Shown here in pieces: positions 36,061 to 47,040 of a stretch of DNA of 64,000 nucleotides. The notes below the pieces were generated by a model, which had not been told where the DNA came from, did no database searches, and saw nothing but the letters and a program-made list of their open reading frames with translations. Numbering within the stretch: position 1 is the first letter of the stretch; the number at the start of each line of letters is the position of its first letter. The position numbers and the translations under genes are program-made. The DNA is taken from contig WPIO01000051.1 in NCBI GenBank assembly GCA_009760855.2, forward strand, positions 2,467,501-2,531,500. The letters run 5' to 3'. This DNA comes from Cristatella mucedo. Lineage: Eukaryota > Bryozoa > Phylactolaemata > Cristatellidae.

Positions 36061-36958
36061 GGATCCAATGCATGATCTGGAGAGTTTCTATCCAACACTT
36101 GCTATCAAATGTGACCATTCATTAGTCAACCACGTAAGCTTCACAGTCAAGTCTGCCTACTGGCAGCTACATAACGTTGCTAAAATTCATGCTTATTTAG
36201 GTACAACGGATACTACACGGATACGTCTAAATCGGTCCATGCATTTGTGACATCCCGTCTTGACTTCTGTAACTCACTGCTTGCTGGCCTACCAGCCTGT
36301 GCACTCGGGCGCTTACAGCTGGTGCAAAACTCTGCAGCTAGGCTTGTCTGTCGTGAGCGTAGCAGCTGCCACTTCACACCACTTCTCACCGACCTGCACT
36401 AACTCCCAGTCAAGTAACGCATCGACTTCAAGGTTTTGTCACTCACTTTTAGGTCCCTTAATTCTTTGGCTCCAGCCTACCAATCAGGTCTACTCCCCCA
36501 CCAGGCTAAGCATCGTACCACGCGCTTTTCAGAATCTTACTGCTCACCCATACCTCACACAAATCTCTAATCCTTTGGAGACCGTTAGTATTTTTTGGAG
36601 ACCGTTAGTCTTCTCCCAAAGCCTGGAAGTCACTACCGACTTGCGTCACGACATCTCTTGACTTGACAACATTGAAAAAAACTTAAAACGCATCTATTTA
36701 TCACAGCATTTATTAGGTCCCAGTGGCCGAATCTGTGTAAGTGTTTGTGCGTGCTGATACTGCGCATGCTGCCACTAACCAAACAAACTTGCGTGCTGAA
36801 CCTGTGCATGTCACCCCTAACCATTTTATTCATGTTGTTTATCAAGCATGATATTACTCTTACCATTCAATCGCGTTTCCCTTTGCAGCAAATGTAAAGT
36901 GCCTAGAAAGAGATTGAGTTCTCTGAGGGCACTTTATCAAGCATTATTATTATTATTA
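36061..36958 (+). mobile_element. LINE-A copy, plus strand
   Basis: Contains the SFTVKSAYWQLHNVAKIHAYL block (36145-36200), SVTHCLLAYQPVHSGAYSWC-type sequence in a shifted frame (36262-36330), and the 3' UTR ending CTTTATCAAGC(ATT)n. GGAGACCGTTAGT is duplicated at 36576 and 36598. Confidence 0.85.
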
Positions 36959-37189
36959 CAGGGCCAGCCAGCACGTTGCCCAATGCCTTGCCAAAGACAT
37001 GCATTCAGCCATGAAACTAGTTTGTCCAGTAGTAGCAGGACAGAACGGAAGAGTTTGGCCCTGAAAAATTGAAAAGATTAATGTGTTGTACATTAAGGTG
37101 TTGCTCATTGATTTTCACCTGTGGATGGAATCGTAAAACAACATGACAACGTTTCGAGCGTTTAGAAAATAGATAGCCCAGAAGGTATT
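36959..37189. other. Unassigned stretch
   Basis: Nothing recognised. Confidence 0.4.
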
Positions 37190-37340
37190 GTGCCCCATCT
37201 TCATGACCGAGGTTGTGGGTTCGAATCCTGCAGTGGGCGATCGCTTATTGACAGCAGCAAGCGCTGGCGATAGCTGTAAAGAATCTTTTTCCGTTAGAAA
37301 AATGTGGCCGTTAAATAAGCCGATATTTATTATTTGTTAA
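37190..37340 (+). mobile_element. tRNA-derived SINE
   Basis: GACCGAGGTTGTGGGTTCGA followed by ATCC contains a perfect B box (GGTTCGAATCC, about 37218-37228). The downstream body differs from the other copies and the LINE-A-like tail is not clear. Confidence 0.5.
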
Positions 37341-37934
37341 TTATTATAAAGGCCTTATTGAAACCGTACGGCATCGCCTGTGAAGGTTAATTAACTCCGG
37401 CTAGTCTTGTCTGATTGAGCCGTCTCGTTCTAGATATACTCACTAGACCTTTCTCCATTTGAACTCCGTTGGCCGCCGAAGGAAGCTGGAATAGCTTTCT
37501 AGATCGGCGGATAGGCCGTAGCTGCACGCTTGTCCTGGCAATCTGATCTGTCTCGGATCAGGAGTCTGGAGCCCGAGCTGGATCAAATTTCAGAGTCCCG
37601 TCGAGATTAGCTGGCTTGCTCGCCCGCACGTGGCAGAATCATGCACGTCAGTCGGTAGCTGCAGCGTTTCCGTCAATGTCACTGTCGTTGCCAGCTACGC
37701 GCCAGTCGAGCCTGCTGCTTGCCTCTTGTCTAGCGGGCAGCATTCTGACCGCCTCCTCGACCGCTTGCAGCCAGCTCAGCACGAGCTCGCCGAACTAGAC
37801 AGACGGGTCCAGCCAGGTCCGCTTGCAGTCCGAGGGGCGCAGGCGAGAAGCTCTGCTCCAGCGTCGACCGACTCGATCGTCGCACCTGCTACTAGCCACG
37901 ATCGTTCGGCCGCAGTGAGATGCAAAGGTAACGA
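37341..37934. other. Unassigned CG-rich stretch
   Basis: A frame open from 37630 reaches a good donor-like AAAG/GTAACG at 37926. It encodes a segment QHELAELDRRVQPG, but no domain is recognised and no acceptor pair could be confirmed. Confidence 0.3.
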
Positions 37935-38210
37935 CGACTGTGAACACATCTATTTATCGCAGTATTTAGTGGGTCCCTGCGATTCGTCCTTTATGTGCGT
38001 ATGCATGCTGACAGTGTGCATGCTGCCACTAACGATACTTGTATGCTGACCCTGTTCATGTCATCCCTAACCACGTTATTCTTGTTGTTTATTGAGCATG
38101 CTACCACTAACCATTCAATCGCGCTTCCTTTGCAGCAAATGTAAAGTAACTAGAGAAAGATTGAGTTCTCTGGGGACACTCTATCAAATGTATTATTATT
38201 ATTATTCTTA
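37935..38210 (+). mobile_element. LINE-A 3' end
   Basis: Begins ACACATCTATTTATCGCAG (end of RT coding), continues through the 3' UTR, and ends CTCTATCAAATGT(ATT)n at about 38190-38208. Confidence 0.85.
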
Positions 38211-39556
38211 CGTGTAATTCTGACAGGTGGCAATCGCTTAGTACTGATTGGTGGTGCCTTGCCGATACTCGATATGCTAGCTATGCTGTTCTGTATAAAA
38301 CGCTCGCTGTAATTCGTACACCCATGGACTAGTAAAGTCTTTTTGTCTGGCTGCTAGCCTATCGATTACGGCTACGCCAAGTTTACTTCTTATCGGTCCT
38401 GCTTTGGTTTCGCTTCCATATTTGGTAACGTCAGCCCTAAATTTTGAAACATCGTGAAGCGGCAGGATTGCCTAGTTGACAGTAAGGCCTCTTCGACAGC
38501 TCGAAGTTTAAAATTGTATTTGCTAGTCGAGTGAGAGATGCCATCGCACGCGTCAGAAGAAATAATGCCAGCAAAGATTCAGCTCGTGAGGTAGGGTACA
38601 TCATGCCCACTTGGGTTATCGCGGAGATGCGTGACCATAGGAAGATGTAATCATTTCAGAGCACACTGTGCGTGTCGACGATTCATTCGGTGCGCTTGAG
38701 CTTGTTCTTTTACTACCTATGAAGATCTACCTGCGAAGCTCTACCTGTGAAGCTATGCCTCTTCAGAGCCACATGAAAATATATTTTCCGTGTATGCACC
38801 GTGCAGCAGCATAATAGCAGTAACGTTTGACTTGTCAAGTTCACGGGTACTTTTTTTCGGAAGGGCGAGCCTCTTTAATTGACTGCCGCGACAGCTTGCA
38901 TGGTTAAACTGCAAGTAGACAGTTCGTAGCCTATAAGGAATTGTATCACTTCATAATAATTTTATCCTTTCTGGAGCGGTCCGCTGCTTTCGGCATAACT
39001 GCAAGAGACGTCGCAATCGCTGCGATTCGAGGGTCCAGGGCTTCCAGTGGATATTGAAATCGACGAGTGTGTGCCCTAGATGAGATTCCTACAGTCATTC
39101 AACGTCTCACCCGCTTTCTGTGGCGAGCAGCGAGTGGCTTTAGTTCGCTACAGTGAATCCTCGCCTGCCCAGAGCACGCCGAAGACGGCAGAGATAGTGC
39201 TAAGGAGCACTTGACTCAGGCGGCTTAGAGCAATCCACTTCGGCTCTTTGAGGTATCCCGAAGGTGATGAAGGTGTGGATGGCAATGCCTCGCTCGAGGC
39301 GGATGACTCGGCAGTCGGGGCGCAGATCCATGCATTGTGCGACTGCTTTCGCAGCTGTGCGTTTTAGCACGTCTCGTCACTTCTACGAGAAACGCTCAGC
39401 GGCGGAAGCTCGTGCAGTTCAAAACTTTTCCAGCTGCAAAAATCAACAGATCCGACGCTGGCTCTTTTTTATGTGGTCCTGCCTGTAGATGACTGCTTTC
39501 TTGCTAGCAGCCACCTTTAGTCATCGAGGCCAGGCGAACACCAAAGAGCAGCGATG
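38211..39556. other. Unassigned stretch
   Basis: No gene or known repeat recognised. Confidence 0.4.
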
Positions 39557-39775
39557 GAACCAGTGGGGCAGGGTGCGTCCCCCCTCTGTGTACAGCGAAG
39601 CCAGTGGGGCAGGGTGCGTCCCCCCTCTGTGTACAGCGGAGCCAGTGGGGCAGGGTGCGTCCCCCTCTGTGTACAGCGGAGCCAGTGGGGCACGGCGTGT
39701 CCCCCCCTCTGCGTACAGCGGAGCCAGTGGGGCAGGGCGCGTTCCTCCCCCCTCTGCGTACAGCGGAGCAGCGAC
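39557..39775. repeat. 41-bp minisatellite, five units
   Basis: Units begin CAGTGGGGC at about 39561, 39602, 39643, 39683 and 39725 (spacing 41, 41, 40, 42). Each unit runs CAGTGGGGCAGGGTGCGTCC, then a C-run and TCTGTGTACAGCGGAGC. Because 41 is not a multiple of three, all frames stay open across it, so the long open frames here are artefacts. Confidence 0.97.
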
Positions 39776-40413
39776 CTGGACCGATCCCCATTCTTACATC
39801 CCCCGTCGTCACTAAGGACGACAACGTGTCTCAGTTTCAGTCGACGAGCAGCCGCAGTTCGTGTTGTATCACCACACTGTGTTTGCACTGTATGTTAAAA
39901 TTAGTTGCTGGTCTAGTCCCAAATGCGTGACAGTTTTTCGTGCCTCGCCCCCTACATAAAACATTTGCTGGCCTTGCCTCCCGCCATATGAAAGTCTTGG
40001 CTCCGCCTCTGGAAAAGAGCACTCTTAAAGCTCTAGAAATGAGTTGTCATATCCGGGTTACCAAGCAGCTAAAAGGTAAATGACAAGACTTTGTTAAGCA
40101 AGTAATTCCTTATAAAGTTTAAGGATGAAATGCTGATCATCCAGAAGCTCCCCCCCCCCCCCACCCGGCGATGACTACCCGAAAACTCTAGCGCAGAAAG
40201 TGAGACCGCACGACTTCCTACCATGTGACGTCAAAGACGCACAGCAGCAGTTGTACAACTGACCGAATCGGACGCTCTAGATGCCGGAGTCTGCTAAGCA
40301 GGCCTAGCTGTCCAGCAGCCAGCTGTCGGGAGCTTATATCAGGAGCAGCCGACCGGTGGTAAAATTGACCCTGTCCTTTAGTTTGCGTGTCACGCGAAGA
40401 TAAGCTACATAAA

Positions 40414-40478
40414 AAAATTCTGTATAGCACCCTAAGCAAAAATTTAGTCACTATCCAGGCGCTTTACATTAGCTTAGG
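40414..40478 (-). mobile_element. LINE-A/SINE tail fragment
   Basis: TCTGTATAGCACCCTAAGCA, then CTATCCAGGCGCTTTACATT, matches the shared 3' tail on the minus strand. Confidence 0.45.
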
Positions 40479-41141
40479 ACTCGAACTCAAGAGTTTCTCT
40501 AAATCGTATTCATATTCTTATGTTATATATTACGTTATATCCATTATATTAGAATATATCTATCTAAATAGTAAACATTGTAGTATTTACATCGCATTCG
40601 AAAGCCGCATCACTGAATGCCCAGCTTCATGACTCATCTGAAAAGCACTCGGAGCAAATGATCCCGTCAGGCTATTGAGCATTTTCATTTGTACAGCGGC
40701 ACATGTCAGCAGACATCGGTGTTGGAAAATTTGCTGATTTTATTTTGCTAAACGTTAGAATCCCCTAAGAAATATTGCGCATGCTCCAGGCACAGTGTTA
40801 ATTAATTTGGGCTGCCGCTCAACTCGACTGCGATAGGATATTGTAGTGCTCTTCAGCTACACCTTTCTTTCTGCTCAAGAACCGGAGGAGTCTGCCCAGC
40901 ATGTTGTATTAGTATTGGAACAATGCAAGTTCAAGCCGCTCCGAGCACTGGTCTACTGCTGCGTCGGTGTGACACATTTAGGTTTTTCCTCAGTTGACTA
41001 GTCTTAAACACGTGCAATTGCCTGACTCGAAAGATAGAGGTCAGGCTAGAGTACAAGCTTGCGTCAAGAACTGAGGCCAGGCACTCTCCTTCAGCACATT
41101 GCCAAATCGTGCACTGAGTTATTTCTCAGACTGGTAACGGC

Positions 41142-41142
<1 letters not shown>

Positions 41143-41228
<86 letters not shown>
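41143..41228. repeat. GA microsatellite
   Basis: About 40 GA units with one GATA interruption. Confidence 0.98.
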
Positions 41229-41230
<2 letters not shown>

Positions 41231-41684
41231 CAATAATCTTGCCGGCTGAACGGCGATGCGGTCAACAATTTTTTAAATGAATTGAGGCTATCGGTCAAAT
41301 TAACACAGTTCCTGGTGAGTCCGAATAGCCTGGATGGCCTGGCGAGTCCGGGTCAGCATGGCACATCCGTGCCTTCTGAGAAGCTGAAGGAACATGGCGG
41401 CGCAGAATAGGCACGAGCAGCTCATGTCCTTCCTGCCAGAACTAAAGATCAGGAAATCATTTCCGTAGGACTGCCTGGCTCTTTTCCTCAGACCCAATAG
41501 GGGTCTGAGGTAAGGTCACTGCGAGGGTCTGATCAGCCGGTAACGGGACTTATCGGCGGCCCTCATGCTTGAAAATAAAAAGTAAAGGTCAGCTAATTAA
41601 ACAGCCTCGTTTATTTACATCAGAGGACAAGCCTCGGAGGCTACCACTCCCGATTGTGGTGGGCAGTATGGAATAACATGGGAT

Positions 41685-41689
<5 letters not shown>

Positions 41690-41726
<37 letters not shown>

Positions 41727-41730
41727 TACA

Positions 41731-41762
<32 letters not shown>

Positions 41763-41796
41763 TATATATTATATGTATTACAATATATATATCTGT
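41690..41796. repeat. Compound AT repeat with duplicated spacer
   Basis: AT runs are separated by ATGTATTACAATATATAT, which occurs twice (about 41720 and 41775). Local tandem duplication is likely. Confidence 0.9.
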
Positions 41797-42340
41797 ATTC
41801 GCGGCACTATCCTGAGATCACTAAATGGCAGCAATTTTTAATAATAATAACAACAATGCATGTGTACGGCGCCAGGAGAGAGCTAAACGTCTTTGTGTGC
41901 ATTGCTGAACCTGCTCTGCATCGCACGCTCGTTGTGCCTGGAGCGTGTCATACGTTGCACGCGGAGCATGCGACGGCACTGGACTCTTTTGAAGTGCAGC
42001 GTTCTTGCATTTCTCTTTGCGTTTCTCTTAGCGGGTCAAGCAAAACCAGCCGTTGTAAGGCAGCCGCCTTTGCCGAAGGGCTCCTGCTTGCGGTCAACCT
42101 CGAGCAGTACCGGGGCAGCAGTAGCAAGAAGGGCCGGTGGCTCGAACTTCGGTACTCGAGCCTCGGCAGCAGCCGCCTGCTCGCTGCCGCAGCTGCAGCA
42201 GCGCTGCTGCCTCATCCGCTGGCTCCGTTCAGAGGTTCATTCGAGCGTCGAACTCCTCGATGCTCCGTCGTCGGGCGCGACGCCTCGCTAACGCGTCGCA
42301 CCTGCTATTCGCATCTAGCTCCACCTCGGACACCCGAAGC

Positions 42341-42490
42341 AGCGCTCAAGAAGCACGGCAGCGCCTGGGACCCGAGAGGTCGAGGCCGAGTCGCCGAGCT
42401 GGAAGCGCTGCTAGCACAGCAGCAGAAGCTTTCCGATGCCGCTGCGGAAGCGAGCGCCAAGGAGATGAAAGACGCCCGCGAGGAGCTGAG
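42341..42490 (+). CDS. Coiled-coil protein, upstream exon (possibly intermediate filament/lamin type)
   Basis: The last part of an open frame encodes VAELEALLAQQQKLSDAAAE and ASAKEMKDAREELR, with heptad spacing of hydrophobic residues typical of a coiled coil. It ends in phase 2 at a GTAGAG donor; AG joins the G of the next exon to give Arg, and the coiled coil continues without a break. The start is uncertain: a CGAAGCAG acceptor-like site lies near 42340, but the frame is open from 41856. LEALLxxxxxxLxxAxxE resembles coil 1B of lamins, which is suggestive only. No coil 1A motif was found. Confidence 0.5.
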
Positions 42491-42893
42491 GTAGAGCGCG
42501 AGAGTATTCGCTTCAACTACGATGCATACTGAGGCCTGACACTGGCGAGCGGGCGCCGATTTGGTCAAACTGATGTGGCCCTTTTATATTGCTGACTCTT
42601 CACCTTCATCTTCTTCATCTTCATCTTCTATGAGCAAAGGAAGAGACGTCGGTCGAGTCTTGAACCCAGAGCCCTGGCCAATACCCGGCTCGATCCCGAA
42701 GCCGGGCAGCAGCTTACCGCCGCCGGCTCGCGCGTGGCTCGTGGCACAAGATGTGCCACCTGGGCATTTATACGCACGTTCGAGCGCGATGCCCTCTGCT
42801 TCGCTCTCGCTCGCTAGCGGCAGCTATTCCGAACGTCGCCGGTCCGCCACTCAGCTCAGCGCCGCCGAGCTGCTTCGCTGGGGCCGATTGCAG

Positions 42894-43296
42894 GCGCGTC
42901 TCGGACGAGCTGGACGCAGCCAGAGAGCAGCTGGCCGCCGTCGAGGCGAAGTTCGACCTTTCGAGCCGCGACGCGTCGGCGCTCGGCCAGCGCCTAGCAG
43001 CGGCCGACCGAGACTTGGAGCTGGAGCGGCAGCAGCGCGCACTGTCCGAAGCCGAGGCTCGCGACAGGCACGCGGCCGCCGAGTCGGACGCGCGTCGGCG
43101 GCTCGCCGACGCGAAGTGCATGCTGCACGCCTACACGGCCGGGCACGAGCAGAGAGAGCGATCTCTGAAGGAGGAGCTCCACGTCGCCAGAGCCGAGGCG
43201 GCCGCCTCGCAGCTGCACACGGCAGAGCTGGAGCGGAAGCTGCTCGCAGCTGAGCCCGGCCTGCGGCTCCTGCTCGACGCCATTTTGGACCTGAAG
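42894..43296 (+). CDS. Coiled-coil protein, downstream exon (possibly intermediate filament/lamin type)
   Basis: A 403-bp exon between CCGATTGCAG and GTTGGT. All 134 complete codons form an Ala/Glu/Arg-rich coiled coil: VSDELDAAREQLAAVEAKFD, LERQQRALSEAEARDRHAAA, DARRRLADAKCMLHAYTAGH, EQRERSLKEELHVARAEA. The D-x3-R-L-x3-K-x2-L-x6-HE pattern (about 43089-43151) resembles the conserved end of intermediate-filament coil 1B. Generic coiled coils (myosin-like, golgin-like) are equally possible without a search. Phases agree with the upstream exon. Codons are strongly GC-rich. Later exons were not found in the window. Confidence 0.6.
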
Positions 43297-45759
43297 GTTG
43301 GTTGGTGGCAGTTCGGGGGCGGGGGAGCGGGACGCCGACGCAGCCAACCGTGCTGGCGGCCGGGTTTGGCGTCGCTGGCATTCGTCGCGAGCTCGATTGT
43401 GCAGTCGCTAGCTAGCTAGCTATGCTGCTTCCTCTCTCGACGGCCGGCGTGAGCCAGCTGCGGACGCAACTAAGAAATCCGTAGCCGATGCGTCGTTCGC
43501 TGGCCGGCATTAGGCATTGGCTTTCGGCCCGGGGGTCAGCCGTAGCTGCTGGCCTCTCGTCAGGGCGTGCGTGCCGAGCCTCGGTGAGTGGGCGGCAGCG
43601 GAAGCTGCTATCTGCGCGACGTCACTGTGGCGAGCACTGTCACTGTGTATGCCGTGTGCGTCCGCTGTTTGTCCTTACGTGGACTCGCCGTGCTCGGATG
43701 GCGGTAGGGCCGGATCGGAACACCGGCGATCTAAGGAAAAACACATCTGACGAGTCGTCGACCGTGGCCACGGTCCAGCTCTGCTGCTTCAAGCCCATAA
43801 ACAGAGAGCCCGATAAAACGGCTCTTACGTACAATAGACAGCTCCTCGAAGGCTTGACGGCAGACATTTCATCAACTCAACGGTGGTTGGCTTGGTCCTT
43901 ATCTCGGGAGATGAATAGCATAGCTAAAACAGCAAATGAGGGAAAGGGTATATGAGAGAGTCCACCGATGCAGCTGCAGCAACTTTGGCAGCACTCTTAT
44001 GGCCGGGCTGCGTTTCGAGACCCATCTACGGTGCTGGGCGATGACATTAGTGCATAGAAATGGCTCTAATGCCAAACCTGCAAATGACAAATGACGCCAT
44101 ACGGCCAGCAGTGGGAACAGGAAAACCGACGAGGTCAGTTGCTTCGGCAGCTGAGCAGGGTGCATCTACTGCAAGGCAGCTTTGAGATCTGGTGAATTTC
44201 ACATCGTTTTAGTGCGACGCCATGCTTTTTCTTAAATACTGCAGACTATACTTGCCAGTACTGCCTGTAGCCGGCAGGTCTTCTGGGTCATGTTATGTAA
44301 AATTGCCTAGATTTGTACACAGTTTGGTTAGATCAGACATTAGTGAGAGACGTCAGAATGTAGACTATTGGTCTCCGTCCTTCGGTGAGCTATTAAAGTA
44401 AGTGGTACATCAGGGTTTGATCGTATGCTCTGTCTTGCTAACCGGTCGCTTCACGTGCATGCGCCAGCATACTTGTCCGCCTTCCTCGCTCCTCCTGCCA
44501 CGTGCTCTCGAACTGCTGCCCACTCTACGGCTTCCATTCGTTTCGCCGTTCCTCGAACGTTCACCGATTAGGCCTTCGATTCGTGCGCACTAAAAATCTA
44601 GAACCCGCTTTTGGCTTCGGTCGCAATCTGCTACGGGCTTTGCATTATTTATGTCGCAGCTAAAGACCCATTTGTTGTGCTCAGATTTTTCTTAGCCCCA
44701 GTGAACTTGTATTTGTTTCTTCATGTGTGCCTCTCGTGCTCAATTTTGCATGTTCAATGCATGTCACTAGCCAGCGATCTCACTGACCGGCGGCCGAGAT
44801 GGTTTTCTAATTTGCTATTGCTTGATTGTGTCAAAGCATGATACCATGCATGTCATCAACCCTTGGTTATAAATTATCTGGCAATGAGTTTTATTTAGCT
44901 GGGATAACGATTTAGTTCTATTGATTCTATACAAATGACATATTATTGTTACATATTATAACATACTAATATTTATATAATTACTATTGCTGAAAAATTT
45001 TATTGTTCAATATTTTTTATTTAGTACTACGTTAAAATTTGTAATCTTCCAATTCGGGTTCACCAAGTACGATTAATATTTTACGACAGTTACAGAATTT
45101 TCTGAAAATTGAAGTTCCTGCGAGCGTCGAACTCAAAATGAGATTCAGCCCAGATCTATTTAAAGCTTGCCTTTTTTCGACAGTGCATACGAAAATATGC
45201 ATTTATGAACATGTAATGAGTGCTTCTTGTATGAGTTGGTGAGTGTGGTATTTCCAGCAAGAAGCCAAGACGAAGTAAGAGACGGGGCCGGTGACGAAGC
45301 TCAATGATTGCTCTTGTATTGCTTCAAGACGTCCTGCATGCTTTTACCCAAGAAATGCAGTGAGATGTTTTTATCTAATAGTAGTCGTCAAGCTCTTTAC
45401 AACCCATTGGGCCACTCTCAAAATTTGCCTATGAATGCCCTCCATATGTAATAAACCCACAAGATCATGACACGATTCTTTACGGCACCCCCGACTTGTT
45501 TGTCATGATCAGGACCTGGCCGAATAATGCTCAACTATAACCGACGCTACCCCTCAAGGCTGCTAATGCCTCCATGCCCGAAGTCAATAGGTGAAGGAAG
45601 GTGAAGGTGAAGGAATAGAAATTGCCGCTCGTTTCTCGCTAAATTGTAAGACCTTTGCAGCCTCCCTCCACGCAGTCCTTTGAATCTTTTGTTCCGAGTC
45701 ACTGCAACCGTCAGCTGACGATGGTGGCAGTCACCCACCGCCCCCCCCCCCAGGGGGCT
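43297..45759. other. Unassigned stretch after the coiled-coil exons
   Basis: CG-rich until about 43.75 kb, then AT-rich. Open frames up to 155 codons without recognised domains. Later exons of the coiled-coil gene may hide here, but I cannot support any. Confidence 0.35.
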
Positions 45760-47040
45760 ACGACTTGCTTCATTTCAGATTTTTTCCGATATCATTTGGA
45801 TTCCGTCTTCCAGAAATTATCCCTTCATCCTAGTGGGTGATTTTAACATTCATTTCAATAACGTAAACTGACTTCATTTTATCTCCTCGCTAATGTGCTT
45901 GGCCACACTAAGTTCAAAGGTTGCACTCTAGATCAAATAATTGCCTACCGTTTGTTCTGTTTACTACAAGAATTATTGAGTTATGCACATTTGATCTCAT
46001 GAGGATCTCTATCTCTCATCAGATGAATTCCCTTCCACATAAAAAATTGTCTGGAACTCGTGAAATTTTAAGAGCTTCGACAATAAATTTCTTCGCAAAA
46101 ATATCCTCACAAATTCTGCTTAATCAATCATCAAACCTTCCCTCACTGGTGGACTGCTTCAAAACGACGTTTTCCAATCGTCTGGATGAGCTATTCTCTG
46201 CCTGAGTAGAAATTAAACCCACGATTAGATAGCCTATAGTTAGTTTAACGCTAATGTTAAAAAAGCTTGGCTAAGCGAAAGCTTTAAAAGGCCAAAAAAG
46301 GACTGACTGTTCATCGATTATGTATAAGAGTTATTGTAGGTCATACCAATCAATCGCAGCAAAGCCCAAGTGGGGATTATGTAGGAGCATGCTAATTTTT
46401 AGATTCACAGATGCACAATCAAACGTTCTGTGGTTGACCAATAATCATCTCGTCTGTCGCACCAAAGTCAGCACCATTTTTAGCTATCCTGTAGCGATTT
46501 AGCAGACCATTTCTCTATCTTAATTATCAGCAAGATAGATAAAATCAGATAGTCGGTCCAATAGGCACAATCTCTCATTGGACTTATCATCTTCCGCTCC
46601 TTTCTCTATTTCAGATTCCACCATCGAGCATGCCCGTACAGCCCTAATCTCTGAAGTAATCTCCCATCTAAGAAGACTAGCCGTTTAGACCCTTAAACTC
46701 TTCTTCTTCTAGTGAGATGCTGAGATTCTCTGCTATCTTGCATCCCTATTATAACAAATATTACATGTCTCCAGGTTTTGTCCGTTCATCCTTCATAAAG
46801 GCTTTTCAGGCCACCTATCAAGAAGTCAGCACTACACCAGGAAAGCTTGGGCAGCTTCCGGTCAGTGTCCTCTTGCCTTTCCTATTAGAGACAGTGTAAT
46901 GAGTAGTGTCAAACCAGCTAAACGTATATATGTTTAAACGTTCAACTAGCGAATAAGTTCCAGTCAGCTTTAGTAGCCAATGACTCTAAAGAGTCAGTAC
47001 TGCTTTGTCTGTATAGCGGCATTTCTTTTTCTACCTGAAA
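45760..47040 (+). mobile_element. LINE-A-like copy, 5' part (endonuclease end to RT start)
   Basis: Decayed plus-strand coding. GDFNIHFNNVN (about 45837) is the conserved end of the apurinic endonuclease. KGCTLDQIIAYR (about 45917) and NQSSNLPSLVDCFKTTFSNR (about 46123) are endonuclease/linker, and the RT entry is FVRSSFIKAFQ...PGKLGQLPVSVLLPFL (46775-46885). Similarity fades near 47040 before the catalytic palm, so this copy lacks the 3' half, unlike all others in the window. Confidence 0.65.

Larger units (their letters stand above)
39776..42340. other. Unassigned stretch with microsatellites
   Basis: Apart from the tail fragment at 40414-40478 and two microsatellites listed separately, nothing is recognised. 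(AAT)n-like sequence at 41840 could be a LINE tail remnant. Confidence 0.35.

Noticed and set aside
39489-39930. Repeat protein encoded by the minisatellite
   Set aside because: Frames on both strands are open because of the repeat composition; the 41-bp unit shifts frame each copy.
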